Notes: generated from the letters alone by a model not told the origin. 64,000 nt of DNA from Isoetes taiwanensis (GCA_021234155.1 JAJEKV010000052.1:188559-252558); one strand, 5' to 3'; positions 45,871-57,296 are shown, counted from the first letter of the stretch. Numbers and translations are program-made.

Positions 45871-46150
45871 CAGAAAACTTCTTGATTCTAACTTGCAGTC
45901 ATACTTCTTGATTCTAACTTGCAGTCATACTGCTGGAAAATTCAAGTCCTTTGTTCATCTCTCACATGACTCCCAGACACCAATACGGGACTTAACTGAA
46001 GTTCCTCTATTTGCAGCAATAGCTTCTGAGATAGCCTTGCAGGCACAGGCATCCCATGTTCTAGCAATTGCCGTCAAAGATACTGGCAATGGTAAACCAC
46101 ACACCTTCGCTCTAAACTGTTCTCTAGCAGCATATGATATTGGATGGCTG
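45865..46150 (+). pseudogene. Exon-like fragment, unrecognised
   Basis: After an acceptor-like 'ttctaacttgcag' the frame reads SHTAGKFKSFVHLSHDSQTP, then IRDLTEVPLFAAIASEIALQ and AQASHVLAIAVKDTGNGKP, with good codon periodicity. The acceptor region itself is a direct duplication of about 27 bp (45872-45925). The parent gene is not recognised. It may be another exon of the gene family represented by the flanking Mediator15-like copies or an independent capture. Confidence 0.35.
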
Positions 46151-46162
46151 CATTAACAGCTG

Positions 46163-47400
46163 TTAGTATTATTACAAGGAATTAGAGCAAGAAAAGGAAT
46201 TACTTGTAATTGGGATATGCATCATCAAAAAAAAACACTGGAGAGCAATCTGGGTACCCTGGAGGAATAAGCACCTTCAACGGTGATACTACAGCCTGAC
46301 ACCAAAAGGAGTATGAAGAGTTGTTTCTTGAATAAGAACCAAAGTTGGGTAACAAGACTCACCAAATAGAAAGGTTCTACAGTCTGACATAAAGCGGTGC
46401 TATTTATCTCAATGCCACTGTAACTCAATGTTAATACAACACCTTCTTTTCCGTCTGCAGCTGCATCTTCAGTAGCGTCTTCACTTATATCCACAATCGT
46501 ATCAATAAGACTATCATTTATGTTTCTGATCTCATCTTGCAAACCGGGGCTAACCTACAATTTCAAAGTTAATCACATTGTCAAAAATTTTGTGAACATT
46601 CCATTTCATGCAACCAAATATCCATTTACCTTAATTCCATGCTGTTTAAACCTTAATGCCAGAAGTTCTTTTGAATCAAAATCCTTTCCATCATGGAGGC
46701 TATTCACTACGTTGCCATTTGATGATATTACATGTAAAGCAATGGAATCTAAATGTCTTTTCTTAGGATTCTTAATAGAGTTAGTATCTAGAAAGACTAA
46801 ATCCCTGACCTGGAGCGTTAACTTTGTAGATGCTGCCAGATCTTGGCCAACTGCACCTCTGCAACCACTACCAGACGCAGAAGCAGCAAATTTGTCTGAA
46901 AGCCCTATGATTGACTCCATTTCGAGTACAGTTGATCGCAAAACTTGTGGATTCATAGACTCGACCTGCATAAATTTAACGGCAACGACACATTAAAGCT
47001 AAAAGAAATTTGAACATAAACAACAAAATACATACAAACAACAAAAGGCATCCAAGAAACAAGCACCCATACAGATACACATACAATTTTAAGTAAACGC
47101 TCCTGCGGATCAACGGGAATTGTCTCGTCCCAATATGATCCATCACTTTCAGGTGTTTGGAAATCGTGAACCATTGAAGACCTGCGATTGAAATGTTGGG
47201 ACACTGAAGACCAAGAATCTTGAAATATCAACAGCAAACCTCATTAGATGAACAAGAGAACAGAACAAGGAGCCAAATCTGCTTGCATCGCACAGGATCT
47301 GAATAAGTGAGCAGAACAAGGCAGGTTCGGCTATGGCGACGATCAATTTTGGAGACGATACAGCCTTGCAAGATGGTGGATGGAAAATGAATGTCCCGCT
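46163..47400 (-). pseudogene. Mediator15-like gene fragment (several exons)
   Basis: Minus-strand exons can be read in order. About 47100-47240 encodes SSMVHDFQTPESDGSYWDET and IPVDPQERLLKI, resembling the start of the plant MED15 KIX domain, and ends at a GT donor (gtatgt). About 46632-46970 begins after a 'ttatgcag' acceptor with VESMNPQVLRSTVLEMESII and ends at AAG/gtaaat. About 46365-46555 reads SPGLQDEIRNINDSLIDTIV, DISEDATEDA. About 46210-46285 reads AVVSPLKVLIPPGYPDCSPV before reaching a stop at TAC AAG TAA. The KIX piece is cut short and most of the long Gln-rich middle of MED15 is missing, so this is probably a truncated duplicate. It is better preserved than the inverted copy. Confidence 0.7.
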
Positions 47401-47409
47401 CTAATAACA

Positions 47410-48480
47410 TACACTTCTAGCCGTTGGATGTCATGCCTTATGATGCGATCTAGTTGATCACAGCCGTTAATTCTAGCCATGTTACAAAAAATACAAGCCC
47501 ACGAATGTAACTAATAAATGTAATGGTGGAAGCCAGTTTTAGGGAACGTCAAGGAAAGTTGCTTTGTGTTCTGGTTTATCGCCAAACCCTTGCAAGCTTT
47601 CATAAGTGAAAATAGACCTGCCGCATGCGATTGGTGGTTATCTCATGCTTTCTTCAATCTTGGATAAAACAGATGATGTATTCTTCTGTAAGAATTCATA
47701 TTGACCTTCTCTTTTGAGTATATTTCCGGATTTTGATTAACTTTTGACTTGCAGAATGAGCTACTTCTAATGATTCATTTCTGTTGCGTCTACGACTTGC
47801 AAACAAGAACTTTATGAGATCATCAACAGCATTATACAGATGCTTTGCATTCTATTGCCTCCGCGTGAATGATTTCTTAGAGTAAGGTTCTATATGTCAT
47901 AATGACTATGCAAACTAATATTGTAAGTTTTCCTTTGCAGAACTCTCAATTAGTGCACAACATACATAGTTAGACCAAAAACAATGCTGCAATAACTTTA
48001 AAATATCTAAGTGCACTCAGGAATCTAGAAATCTACAACAAACAAGATCTATTAGCTAACAATGTAGCTAATATATTACTCTCTCTCTTATTCCTTGGAT
48101 CTCTTATTCCTTGGATCGTAGCAATAGATAATACAAAATAGTATTCTTCTTGCAGATATTTTAATCGTAAATATGCTATCAAATCGTCCAAGATCTACAG
48201 TTTAACAAGGTGTTAAGGCACTACCGCCAATTGCCACTTCAAAAACATGTCTTAAGTTAATTTAATACATCTCAAATATGTGTTGTAATGTAGAGAGTAC
48301 AACAACTGCAACAACTTTATTCCAACCATATGAATGAACAAATATAAAAAATGACATTTATGTTGAATCCAATTTTTTAATTATATAAAAATGACATTTA
48401 TGTTGAATCAAATTTTTTAATTATCACTTAATGGGATAATTATTTCTTATGATTATTTCTTTTGTAGGAGTTTGATGGGA
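47410..48480. other. No gene recognised
   Basis: AT-rich DNA. The phrase 'aaaatgacatttatgttgaatc.aattttttaattat' is directly repeated at about 48348-48384 and 48386-48423. Confidence 0.5.
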
Positions 48481-49380
48481 TAGTAACCATGACTTTGAAG
48501 AAAAGAATGACAAGCATTGGATATAGATGCATGGCCCAAGAACATGATGGCGATCTCAAAGTGGATGAACAAAGAATTAGTCAATGATCGTGCTAATCCA
48601 CTAGAGATGCCAAGTATAGATACTTTTATTTGGAAAAGAAAAAGAAAAGGAGGACATTGGTCAGACTTCCTGAGTAGGTGTGATGAAGAAGAGAGTACTC
48701 GACATTAGACTCTCACTATGGTGGAGTAAGAAGTCTTGGCATATGACATTAGTGTCATCTGTGAAAAAATTGCTTTATTTGAGATACCTATATGCAGATA
48801 TTCATAAGAGAAAATATTTTGGGTTGCCCAATGGGTAAGTCCTTGGGAGCTGGGCTGATGGTATATTCTTTTTTATGCCATTGGATGCACAGTTTGGACA
48901 GTCTAGATTGAAAATCCTAGCCACATTACTCAGTGTGAGTAATGGGCTCCATTCTTATCCAATTGCACGAGATGTCGTCAAGGTGCCATCCGACCGTCTA
49001 TTAGCTTTGTTGTCAACGATGCAGCTTTTGTTTAATATTCGACTAAGCAAAACAATGGCACCTAAATGTATGATACTTGGCGCCAAATTTTCATAGCTGT
49101 TCTTATGGTTCTAGAGCTCTGACACAATGTGGGAATGCTAAATAGTGTTTTACCCAAAGATTCTAGTTTGGAAGGAAAAGGGCAATGGGATGCTACAGAT
49201 CCCTGTGATATAAATGGAGGTCGTTTTTCAGCACTTTCAAACTTTATTTGCAAGTTATTATTGGTGATAATTGTACAAAGCGGCATTCCCCTACAAGAAA
49301 ACATGGGTCTATTTGAGGATGTTTGCCACGTGCACTGTGGTAATTTTAATCCTCTCCCAGATCTCAATGGTTAAGTGTTA
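48480..49380 (+). other. Exon-like fragments, unrecognised
   Basis: Three short frames stand out by codon texture: 48517-48708 (ends in a basic WKRKRKGGHWSD segment), 48875-49096 (FGQSRLKILATLLSVSNGLH) and 49129-49374. They lie in one orientation with stops between them. They may be decayed exons of one gene. I could not assign a family. Confidence 0.3.
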
Positions 49381-50930
49381 TTTTATTTATCTCTTTTATC
49401 CTTTCCACGATTTCAATGGTTGGGTGTTTTTATCTTTTTTAAGTGTGCATTGTCACATGTATGATTATATGGATTAGACCATTGACTTAGGCCCAGATTC
49501 CATTGAACATGAGTCTATTAGCAATAGACTCGTCATCTGCCACCCTAAATTCCAGGGCCACTATTCCACTCCTGTTCCGTCACTTCTTCAAGAATACACA
49601 GTTAGATCCAGATCGTAGATTTTTAACAAAGAACCAGTAAACTACTAAGGATCTTGCTCGAAAATAAAATCTTTGATTGTTCCTGCCACATCCGGAACTA
49701 TCGGGCTGTAATAGAATGTGAAAACTCAGAAACTTTGCAATTTTGTCCATGTAAGAACTTCTGGCTCAAGGGAATGTGGGCCTTAGTGATATTTTATCCT
49801 ACGGCTCAAAACATTTAGGAATTCTTTTTCCCTCCCCTTTTTATTATTATTTTTTTTTTTGAAGGAGAGAGGTTACCTCCCATGTTTGAAGAGGTAAAGG
49901 TTGCTTCATAACTTTGCATGGCCTTTATTCTTTAACATGTCTACCTTTTCCATTTTGTGTTGTACGACCTAGTTGTCCATCGTGAACTTATCTTTAGTGT
50001 TTCTACCTATCTAGTATGTGAGGGCACTCTGATACGACTAAGATCTTTCGTGTCTCGAATCAATGGCATGTTGCCAACATTGTACTAATACAGCTCGGAC
50101 ATTGTGCTAGTGTCTTATAATTTGCATTGTAAAGCTCTCGGTTTGACGAGTCTGTGGACCCAATCAATATTTGAATATAGTTGCATGGAATGTAAGATGA
50201 TTAAGATGATGAAACTGTAAGAAATATAAAATTTGAGCAGCAATTATTTGCCCTGTCTAGCTTTTAATTGCTGAAGCAAAGAATGACTTATAGCTAAAAT
50301 TACGCACATACATCAATATTAATATTTTGTTCAATGAATAGAGAAGTCATTATTAAAGCATTGAACAATTGGTATTGCCTTGACTGCAGAGAACTGTAAC
50401 ATTCAATATATTATTTCCTTGCAATGAATTCAAGTGACATGTTAGTTCAAACATGAGACGATGTTATTTTTAAAAGTCTGCAATTCAGGAAAATAAAATT
50501 TGTTTGGTCCTATGACAAACAGCTTTGTCGGACGACATGTTTTAAAAAATAGGTGTCGGGTCAATCATTTTCTTTGATAGTATCCAGAGCAGGAAAAGAA
50601 ATACAAATATCAAAATAGTTTAAGCTTCGAGCAAGAAAATCCTGATAACGTTTTTGCCCCTGCTTGGTCTTCTAAAACTGCCAAGGTACCACAGCTGAAA
50701 GGTTTGTCGAATATCTAATTTCATACATCAATATCAACATCTCGAGGATTCCAGTATTACCGCCTTCTATATTTTATCTCGCCTACTTTTCCATAATTCA
50801 ACCAAGGTCTGGATTCTTTAGTTTGTCACGACAGTTGAATAGCAGCTTCCAGTTAACCAGGCAAGCAACTCTTGCCATAAAGAAGAAACCCTAAAGAAAG
50901 GTAAGTTGGAATAAAAGGTCAAGATGATGA
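49380..50930. other. No gene recognised
   Basis: AT-rich DNA with a T-rich patch at 49845-49862. No supported frame or element end. Confidence 0.5.
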
Positions 50931-51007
50931 CACGTCGCCTGAATGAATCCAAACCATCCAATTTAGGGCGTGATCCATTACTTACAGAATAACATTATAA
51001 TATAAGA
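50930..51007 (-). mobile_element. Helitron 5' terminus (minus strand, running left)
   Basis: On the minus strand the terminus reads TCTTATATTATAATGTTAT from 51007, then a subterminal block with 'ccctaaattggatggtttgg'. This is the same 5' end as at 15077 and 57709. The element body extends leftward. Its 3' end was not found. Confidence 0.7.
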
Positions 51008-51040
51008 CTAGAAAAGAGCCTGCCCTGACGGGCGGGCACT
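51008..51040 (-). mobile_element. Helitron 3' terminus abutting the previous 5' end
   Basis: On the minus strand a hairpin (stem 51018-51025 with 51030-51037, 8 bp with one G-T pair, loop TGAC) is followed by TCTTTT and CTAG at 51008-51011. Hairpin plus CTRR a few bases on is the Helitron 3' signature. The next minus-strand bases are TC, the 5' end of the neighbouring element, with no host base between. The body of this element extends to the right. Confidence 0.7.
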
Positions 51041-51049
51041 TTTCTTTTG

Positions 51050-51160
51050 CATCATTCCTCGACTCGGCCCCGGCCGAAGCCTCGCCTCGGTTTGGACACC
51101 TTTGCTATTATTCCTCGGCTCGGCCTCGGTCATACCTCACCTCGATTTGGGCCCACCCAT
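51050..51160. repeat. CCTCGGCTCGGCC-type repeats
   Basis: Short GC-rich units such as 'ctcggc', 'cctcgg' and 'cctcacctcg' recur in this block just inside the Helitron 3' end, unlike the AT-rich surroundings. Confidence 0.6.
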
Positions 51161-51560
51161 GTTGTCCGTCACCCGTTAGGAGCTTACTCAATCTCGATTC
51201 AGCATCGCGTTGCATATACATATACTGCCAACATCTATTACCATTTCTAAACTATCACACATTGAGAGCTTCTGACACCTACTGCCAATTTCAAAGTATC
51301 ACCCATTGGGAGTTTACTCACACCTACTATCAACTCCAAACATATCTATTACTACTTCCAAAGTACCATCCATTGGGAGCTTACTACATCTATTATGAAT
51401 TCCAAAGTACAACCCCTATAAATTCAAGAAACTTCCCATGTTGCTCAGTATCCATTGCTCAACCACCCATGAGGAGCTTACTCACGCCTATTATTAACTC
51501 TAAAGTATCACCCATGAGGAGCCTACTCACATATACTACACTCCAGAACACTTGACATTC
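51160..51560. repeat. Degenerate tandem repeat, about 40-60 bp units
   Basis: Units with 'cacccattgggagcttactcacacctactatcaactccaaagta' variants occur at least six times (for example about 51250, 51297, 51368, 51465 and 51508). The frames over it are not genes. Confidence 0.85.
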
Positions 51561-52840
51561 TCACCATTGTTCTCAGACAATCTCGCTTGTACCTTGTTAG
51601 CCAGGCATTTCTTCATTGCAATTACATTGTTCTCATTAGTTTGTGGCTTATATAATTTGCTTAAGGGGGCAATTCAACCGGCCTCAAGCTCGGCCTCCTG
51701 ATTTTTACGTTGTAATCATGGCCGTAAAACTAAATGCCCATATCCCGTAAGGTGACAGCATCCATACCTTGGCCCGATGTCTATATGATAGACAATAGGG
51801 ACAGTAGTAATGCTTTCGGCTGGAACGGCATCTTTGACATTGGATAAACATAAAACTATAAACAAAAAGAGGAGGAGATCATATGACGCGAAAGTGGGCC
51901 TTCCATTTAAATAGTTGACACTCGGTTTCACGTTGTGTGATCCAGTTAACGTGGTTACCATTTCAGGGCAATTTTGGGAAAGTTGTTGTGGTATCTTTTG
52001 CCATATGTGAAGGCGTATATGCATGTAAAACTCTGCTTCAACTCTGCGACCGGTAAAATTCAACGTGAACTCTTTTATTCTCCCTATCCAATGTGTCCGG
52101 ACATTCTTCAATGTCGTCACTTAACTTTATGGTTGCACTTCGTTGATGGTAGCATACTCCCCCATTGGAGACATAATCTCCCACTCCTCCCCCCCTTTTT
52201 TTAATTGAAAGATGCTCATAATCTCCCTTGACCTTGAAAGTTCTGTAAATGAGGCAAACATGCAGACACTATAGGAGACATGGATTCCAAATGAAGAGTG
52301 AAGGCAAAGAGGATGCACATAGAGGCACCGGCGTGAACAGTAGAAAAGTCTGGCGCCAAAAATTGATGGTTGCTGCATGTGGGCATGTGCACGGTAGGCA
52401 GACAAAGTAGCCATTATTTTGGTACGCGGTAGGATTTCCGAAAAATAAGGGCCATTATGAAAATCCGCCATGTGGATTTTAAGTAAGCCTGCTCCTTCCT
52501 CTACTTGCCAACTAATATGATGTGGAATTCTTTAATCCAAGTTATGAGCCAATTTGAGATCTCAAATCCGCTCTAATGGATCATAAAGAATAATATCAAT
52601 TCGTCATCAATGATAAATTGTGGATTTATGCAATAAAGCTATTGTCAGATGCAGTGAAACTTATAAAGGATGCAGTTTGCTTAGGCCAGGCAAGGTACCA
52701 TTTACTGAATTTATGATATGTCAAATTTTAAGTATGCAGAGACTTCTAGAATTTGTCAAACTTGGAACCAATAATCCACAAAATGGATTTATGAGTCTTT
52801 AGAGCATTACCAGCAGTCTTTAGACCCAGGAAATTCTAGA
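51560..52840. other. No gene recognised
   Basis: Short frames only (for example 51716-52120 minus). A T-rich C/T patch lies at 52180-52200. Nothing supported. Confidence 0.45.
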
Positions 52841-52849
52841 AATCGCTTA

Positions 52850-54660
52850 AAGTAAAGGGGGTAGGGAACAGAAAGCTAGGGAATGGGCCACACAAGATCG
52901 TAGGAGCCGATTGGGAGAAGTACCTTGAGAAATTATATAAGATGGGGGCATCACCAATGCCAATACCCCCCATATAGGAGATAGATAAACCGTGTTTTAG
53001 CCTGCAGGAAGTAATGGTCGCACTCCATAGGATAGCCAATAACAAAGCCCCAGACCTTTACGGTTTGACTGTAGAGCTACTGAAATGTGTGGATACAGTA
53101 ATTGGGAAACAGATCACCAATATCTTCAATGGCATAGTCCACACAGGGCTTCCAGATAGGGTAATACCCATGCACAAAGGGGGGAGCAGGGAAGAGCCAG
53201 GAAACTATAGGACGATCATGGTGAGCTCTATCTTCGCAAAGTGGTTCAGGAAGGTACTGGACAGCAAATTGACACAGTGTGCAGAAATAGGTAACCTGAG
53301 TGCACAAGGACAGGCTGGCTTCAGACCAGAACACTCAACCATAGATCATCTGGTAACCCTCCGGATACTAATAGAGCAAAGCAGATTGCAGGAAAAGAGA
53401 GTGTATGCTGTTTTGTGGACTTTAGAAAGGCATTTGACACTGTCCCAAGGGAAAAGTTGTTACAGAGATTAATAGATATGTGGGTCCCAGAAGGCATGGT
53501 AGGATCAATTGCACGCTTATACCAGAGAGTGTATGCAAAAATGGAACAAGAAGGGCAAGCGATAGATTGTGACACAGGAGTTAAACAAGGGTGCCCTCTG
53601 TCCCTGACATTATTCGGTATATACATAGATGTGTTACAGGGTTTCATCGGGGAATAGCAAGGAGACATGGACGCCCCCACACTGGGGAACACCAAGGTAC
53701 CTATTATGTTATATGCTGATGATTTAAGCATGATGGCTACAAAGAACAAAGGTATTGCTAAGGCTCCTAGAGACCTTCTGCGAGAAAACAGGGTTGACAG
53801 TGAATCTCACGAAAACCAAGATAGTTACGTTTGGCACCAGGAACAGACACAGAACCTTCAGGTATATGGGAACAAAATTGTAAGAATCAGCAGAATACAA
53901 ATATCTAGGGTACGATGCACACGGGACAGGAAAAATGGTCCAGGGGCCCAGATACCAGATTCCAGGCAGCCATTGCAAGCTACTTCAATATGAAAAATTT
54001 CTGTAATAGGAGCAGAATAGTTGACTGGGAGAACCTGTTCAATGGAGTGGTTGCGTCCACGCAATTATATGGGGCTGAGGCTTACTAGACAAGAAATGGG
54101 ACAAGCAAGAAGGGATCTTTAGGCAATGGCATAGACAAGAATTCAAAGTGCGGGCAAATACACCACTAACAGCTATAGTATATGAGACAGGCCAGAAACC
54201 AATGGAGGTAAGAGCATGGGAAAGGACCATCAGATGTTTAATAAAGGATAATGCAGGAGGCCATTCGGGGAAGCTATCAACGACTACAATCTGTGAATCA
54301 GCCAAGTCACACATCATCATGGGCAGTGGATGGTTCAGGGATATAGCCGTATGGACTAGATAGATGGGGCTGAATCTAAGTGATATAGTAAACGAAGGAA
54401 AATGGAATGATGGGCCGACACGGCCACACGAGCATGGTTGCAAAAACACGCCAGACCCAAGACACTCTGGCTTACAGCAGTCTTGAACCGAGAGCAACAG
54501 ATAGGGCAACAGATGTAGAGACAATCTACTAGGGAAGACCAGGAGAGACATCTTGGCAAGATTTAGGATGGGGAGTCATGACCTAAGGATTGAAAAAGAT
54601 AGATGGAGGAAAGTAGAAAGGGAGAACCGGATATGTAGTGGCACGATAACTAGTTAGGAA
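52850..54660 (+). pseudogene. RTE/CR1-like LINE reverse transcriptase
   Basis: The plus strand carries RT blocks typical of non-L1 LINEs. From 53014: KAPDLYGLTVELLK and a HKGGSREEPGNYRTIMVSS segment, then GQAGFRPEHSTIDHL. After a frameshift at about 53410, VDFRKAFDTVPREKLLQRLI (first catalytic Asp), then GVKQGCPLS and MLYADDLSMM (YADD) at about 53707-53736. Further pieces continue to about 54650 (RFRMGSHDLRIEKDRWRKVE, then ENRICSG), where family proteins have a C-terminal zinc-binding region. Upstream at 52900-53000 the frame is open backwards with a stop at 52975. No endonuclease domain was located. RTE-like is the best guess because related copies in the window end in microsatellite tails. 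Confidence 0.85.
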
Positions 54661-55480
54661 AAAATTTGTCGTATGCTCCAATACTGCCATACCACATAGC
54701 ATGTCCCAGGAATGTTAATGAAATTTTCTTGGATGCTGCGACGAACTTCTCCTGCTTCTTCTGTTGCTCTCACCTTATGTTCCAGCAATTTTACCCGCAG
54801 TTCTAAGATCTATGTATCGAGCATTTCAAAGATTTACTCAACATTTTGAAGATTTTCTGAGCAATTCTACACCTACAGGATGTTATATGGAATGGCAAGA
54901 GGGAGGCCATTCTATATGTGATAGGGGCAGCTGGCTACATCCAGCAACCAGGAGTGTTGTGGAGGCGTGACTGGCTGCTGGCTATAGCCAGCTGGCCCTG
55001 GGAATGGCTGACGTCATCCATTTCACGACGTCAAGGAAAGAAGGAAGGCTATGGCTTCAAGAAAAGCTTGGAAAGTTCTCATCTGTAAAGCTCCCATTTC
55101 AATTAAGAATACATCTTAATTGAAATGGGAGCTTTAACAATGTCCAAATCCTTCTATAATTGGCATTCCACAAGGCCAATGTATCTCAACAGTCAAAACG
55201 CTAATACTGTGACACAATCTGTTCCAAATTTGACATGACTTTATCTGCTAAGTTTTCACCTCAGCTGAATGCCAAGGGAACATCAAATTTATTTATAGGG
55301 TCACCAAAATCTACAAAGTGCAAGCTTCTATTCAATCTTCACAAAGGTAGGCATCATTTCCTCTCAAATTACCTTCCTTCCTCCATTCCATTCTTGGCAA
55401 GCATTACAAAATTGACAACCTAATTTATTTATTAGAAGAACTCCACGCTCTTGGAGTAGATTGTATAGTACAGATATAGA
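54660..55480. other. Unassigned DNA with a perfect hairpin
   Basis: No supported gene. A 'ggctggctatagccagctggc'-like GC-rich inverted motif occurs at 54965-55000, and the 22-bp-arm hairpin at 55087-55135 is listed separately. Confidence 0.45.
55087..55135. repeat. Perfect inverted repeat, 22-bp arms
   Basis: The arms 55087-55108 and 55114-55135 are exactly complementary, with a 5-nt loop (ATACA). No T run follows and no gene ends here, so a terminator role is not supported. It could be a small palindromic insertion. Confidence 0.9.
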
Positions 55481-55975
55481 ATAGAATAGAATATAATTAT
55501 TGTCCCTAGTGCCCTGAGGCCCATGGATTGATGTAGCATGGGCGAGCTCCCAAAGGGGGTGCTACTAGCGCAACATGCTGATATGTTATAGCCCTTTTTG
55601 AGGGCTTTTCTTGGTTTCTATTAATACCAGCACCTAGCTTATAATCGGCATCATGGCCGTGCGAAGATGTGTCGCTATCATCAGCTTTTAGCTGAGCTTT
55701 TATGGGCTCCAATGCCTCACCTTTTCCAGTGATTCATATTATAAGCCCTCTTTCCTTGTGTGCCTCCCTGTGCTTAGTCATCATCTCCTGGATCGCATCT
55801 GCCAGATCTTTTATTGTTTGTACTCTTGCCATTAGGATATGTATTGGCTGTCCCCATCCTATACCCCTGTACTTGTTTCTGATATCTTCGTACACTGTAC
55901 ATTCATTGAGCAGGTGGTTCTCGTCCTCTATTCTTCCTGTTGAAGCATACGCCAGAATTTCCTAATAATTTTTAG
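55480..55975 (-). pseudogene. RTE/CR1-like LINE C-terminus, 3' UTR and tail
   Basis: Read on the minus strand, 55965 to about 55730 encodes EILAYASTGRIEDENHLLNE, then CTVYEDIRNKYRGIGWGQPI and a stop after ERGLII. This matches the C-terminal IEDE.H.L..C..Y...R motif of CR1/RTE/Jockey-type LINEs. A 3' UTR of about 230 bp follows, ending 'gggcctcagggcactagggacaat' at about 55499, then a TATTC-type microsatellite tail (55480-55498). The same 3' end is found at 20085-20345. The orientation is opposite to the RT fragment at 52850-54660. Confidence 0.8.
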
Positions 55976-56214
55976 CAAGCTTGCATAATCTAAGGTGCAA
56001 GATTTCTTGCAATTCTAAGCTGTCCACGTGAACATCCACGTAACCCAAACTTACTTGTTTTATAGCGTGTGCAGTGTTGGCCTCCGGCGTCCAAATAGCA
56101 CAAGAAGAAGATGCACAGGCAGAAGAGGATATGGGGTTGCTTGTTCAGGCATTTTAACTGGGATTCCTTTGGTCTTTAAGCCATGCTGGTTTAAAATTAC
56201 TTATGCCCATCCTA

Positions 56215-56420
56215 TATTATAAAATTTTAATGTATGTCTGTCTTCAACGATGCCCTAATTGGACGGTTTGGATTCTTTTTAGTCACGTGGCATCATCTCC
56301 ACCTTTTCTTCCAATTTACCTTTCTTTAGGGTTTCTCCTTGACGGCAGCAGTTGCTTCCAGGAGCTGCTATTCAACGATGGAGCCTGCTATACACACTGA
56401 TGAATCCAAATCTTGGTATG
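56215..56420 (+). mobile_element. Helitron-like 5' terminus with exon-like cargo
   Basis: A TCCTATATTATAAAATTTTA terminus after A at about 56210 is followed by a subterminal 'ccctaattggacggtttgg' block, as in other family members. Inside, a 5'-UTR-like stretch leads to an ATG at about 56380 (MEPAIHTDESKSW), then a possible GT donor at about 56415. This looks like a captured first exon. The source gene is not recognised. Confidence 0.4.
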
Positions 56421-57200
56421 CTTGTGAGCTAATAAAGCCCAAGCCCAGACCAAGGCAATGTAGCGCATGAGTTATCACACAAAATCATAATCATCTCACT
56501 AAATGATAGAATATAGTACCTCTAAGGCTTTTTGACAATCAACAATCACAACTAGGCTAAATTCTGTCTAATGCAGCACTATGATGCAAGAAAGAGATAA
56601 GTCTCAAATTTAACATTCAGAATATGATTGCATTTACAACCCAGGCATATCTTATTGCTATTCACAATTGTATTTTTTTTATCCTTAGAACAACACTGGA
56701 CTATATTATCTGAATTCTATTCTGCTTGGAATACCTTCCTGTGGACGTCTTTGGATGGCTTCTCTCTGGCTACTGATATTCCTGAATCTTGCAACCACAA
56801 AGGAAGCAACAAACTTATCAGGAGAATCTGCCTTCAAGCAATCTCAGCTCCAGAAGATCCAGTATCCACCACGACAACCAATCGACTTGCCAGAGCCCAA
56901 TTTCTATTTTCGATCCAAGAACTCTTGGCTCCAGAGGTGCGCTCTAGGTTATGTATCGGATTTCCAGACTCAGATCCCAGTTCTAGCAGCATGCCCTAAA
57001 ATGTTAACCCGTTCTAATCCTTCTTCCATTTCTTTTTTTAACACATTATTTAACACAATCTCCATCCTTAACCTAAAATAAATTTACATCAAGATAATCT
57101 TCTCGATGGACACTTGCAGTAGCCCACTTTGGCCATGAACACAAGACAAACCCAGTTCGGTTCAAAACCAACAAGCGTGTTCCATCAGTTTCATATTTAT
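56420..57200. other. Unassigned interior, one exon-like frame
   Basis: The frame 56755-57081 includes SGESAFKQSQLQKIQYPPRQ, then PIDLPEPNFYFRSKNSW, exon-like but unrecognised. No introns or neighbours confirm it. Confidence 0.3.
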
Positions 57201-57224
57201 ACAATTTAAGTTCGATCTTGACCG

Positions 57225-57264
57225 TCGGTCAAAATAATCTAAACCATCCAAATATCATAATATA
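57225..57264 (-). mobile_element. Degenerate Helitron-like 5' end (minus)
   Basis: On the minus strand the block reads TATATTATGATATTTGGATGG and 'tttagattattttgacc', resembling the family's 5' subterminal block but lacking the initial TC. It directly abuts the CTAG end at 57265, the same arrangement as at 51007/51008. It is the inverse of the terminus at 56215, 1 kb to the left. Confidence 0.4.
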
Positions 57265-57296
57265 CTAGTAAGGTACCCAGCGTTGCTGGGCATATG
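57265..57296 (-). mobile_element. Helitron 3' terminus (minus strand)
   Basis: On the minus strand GCCCAGCAACGCTGGG forms a hairpin (6-bp stem CCCAGC/GCTGGG, 57277-57290) followed after a few bases by CTAG (57265-57268). The hairpin is the same as that at 59943-59959, so this is a 3' end of the same subfamily in the opposite orientation. The body should extend to the right. Its 5' end is not identified. Confidence 0.65.

Noticed and set aside
51160-51560. CRISPR-like array of regularly spaced repeats
   Set aside because: The repeats are degenerate, unevenly spaced and lack unique spacers of constant length. The context is eukaryotic.
52850-55975. Twin-primed LINE (5' inversion) as explanation for the opposed RTE/CR1 fragments
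   Set aside because: In a twin-primed copy the inverted 5' part should lie on the side away from the tail. Here the RT fragment lies on the tail side of the minus-strand 3' end, so two separate insertions fit better.
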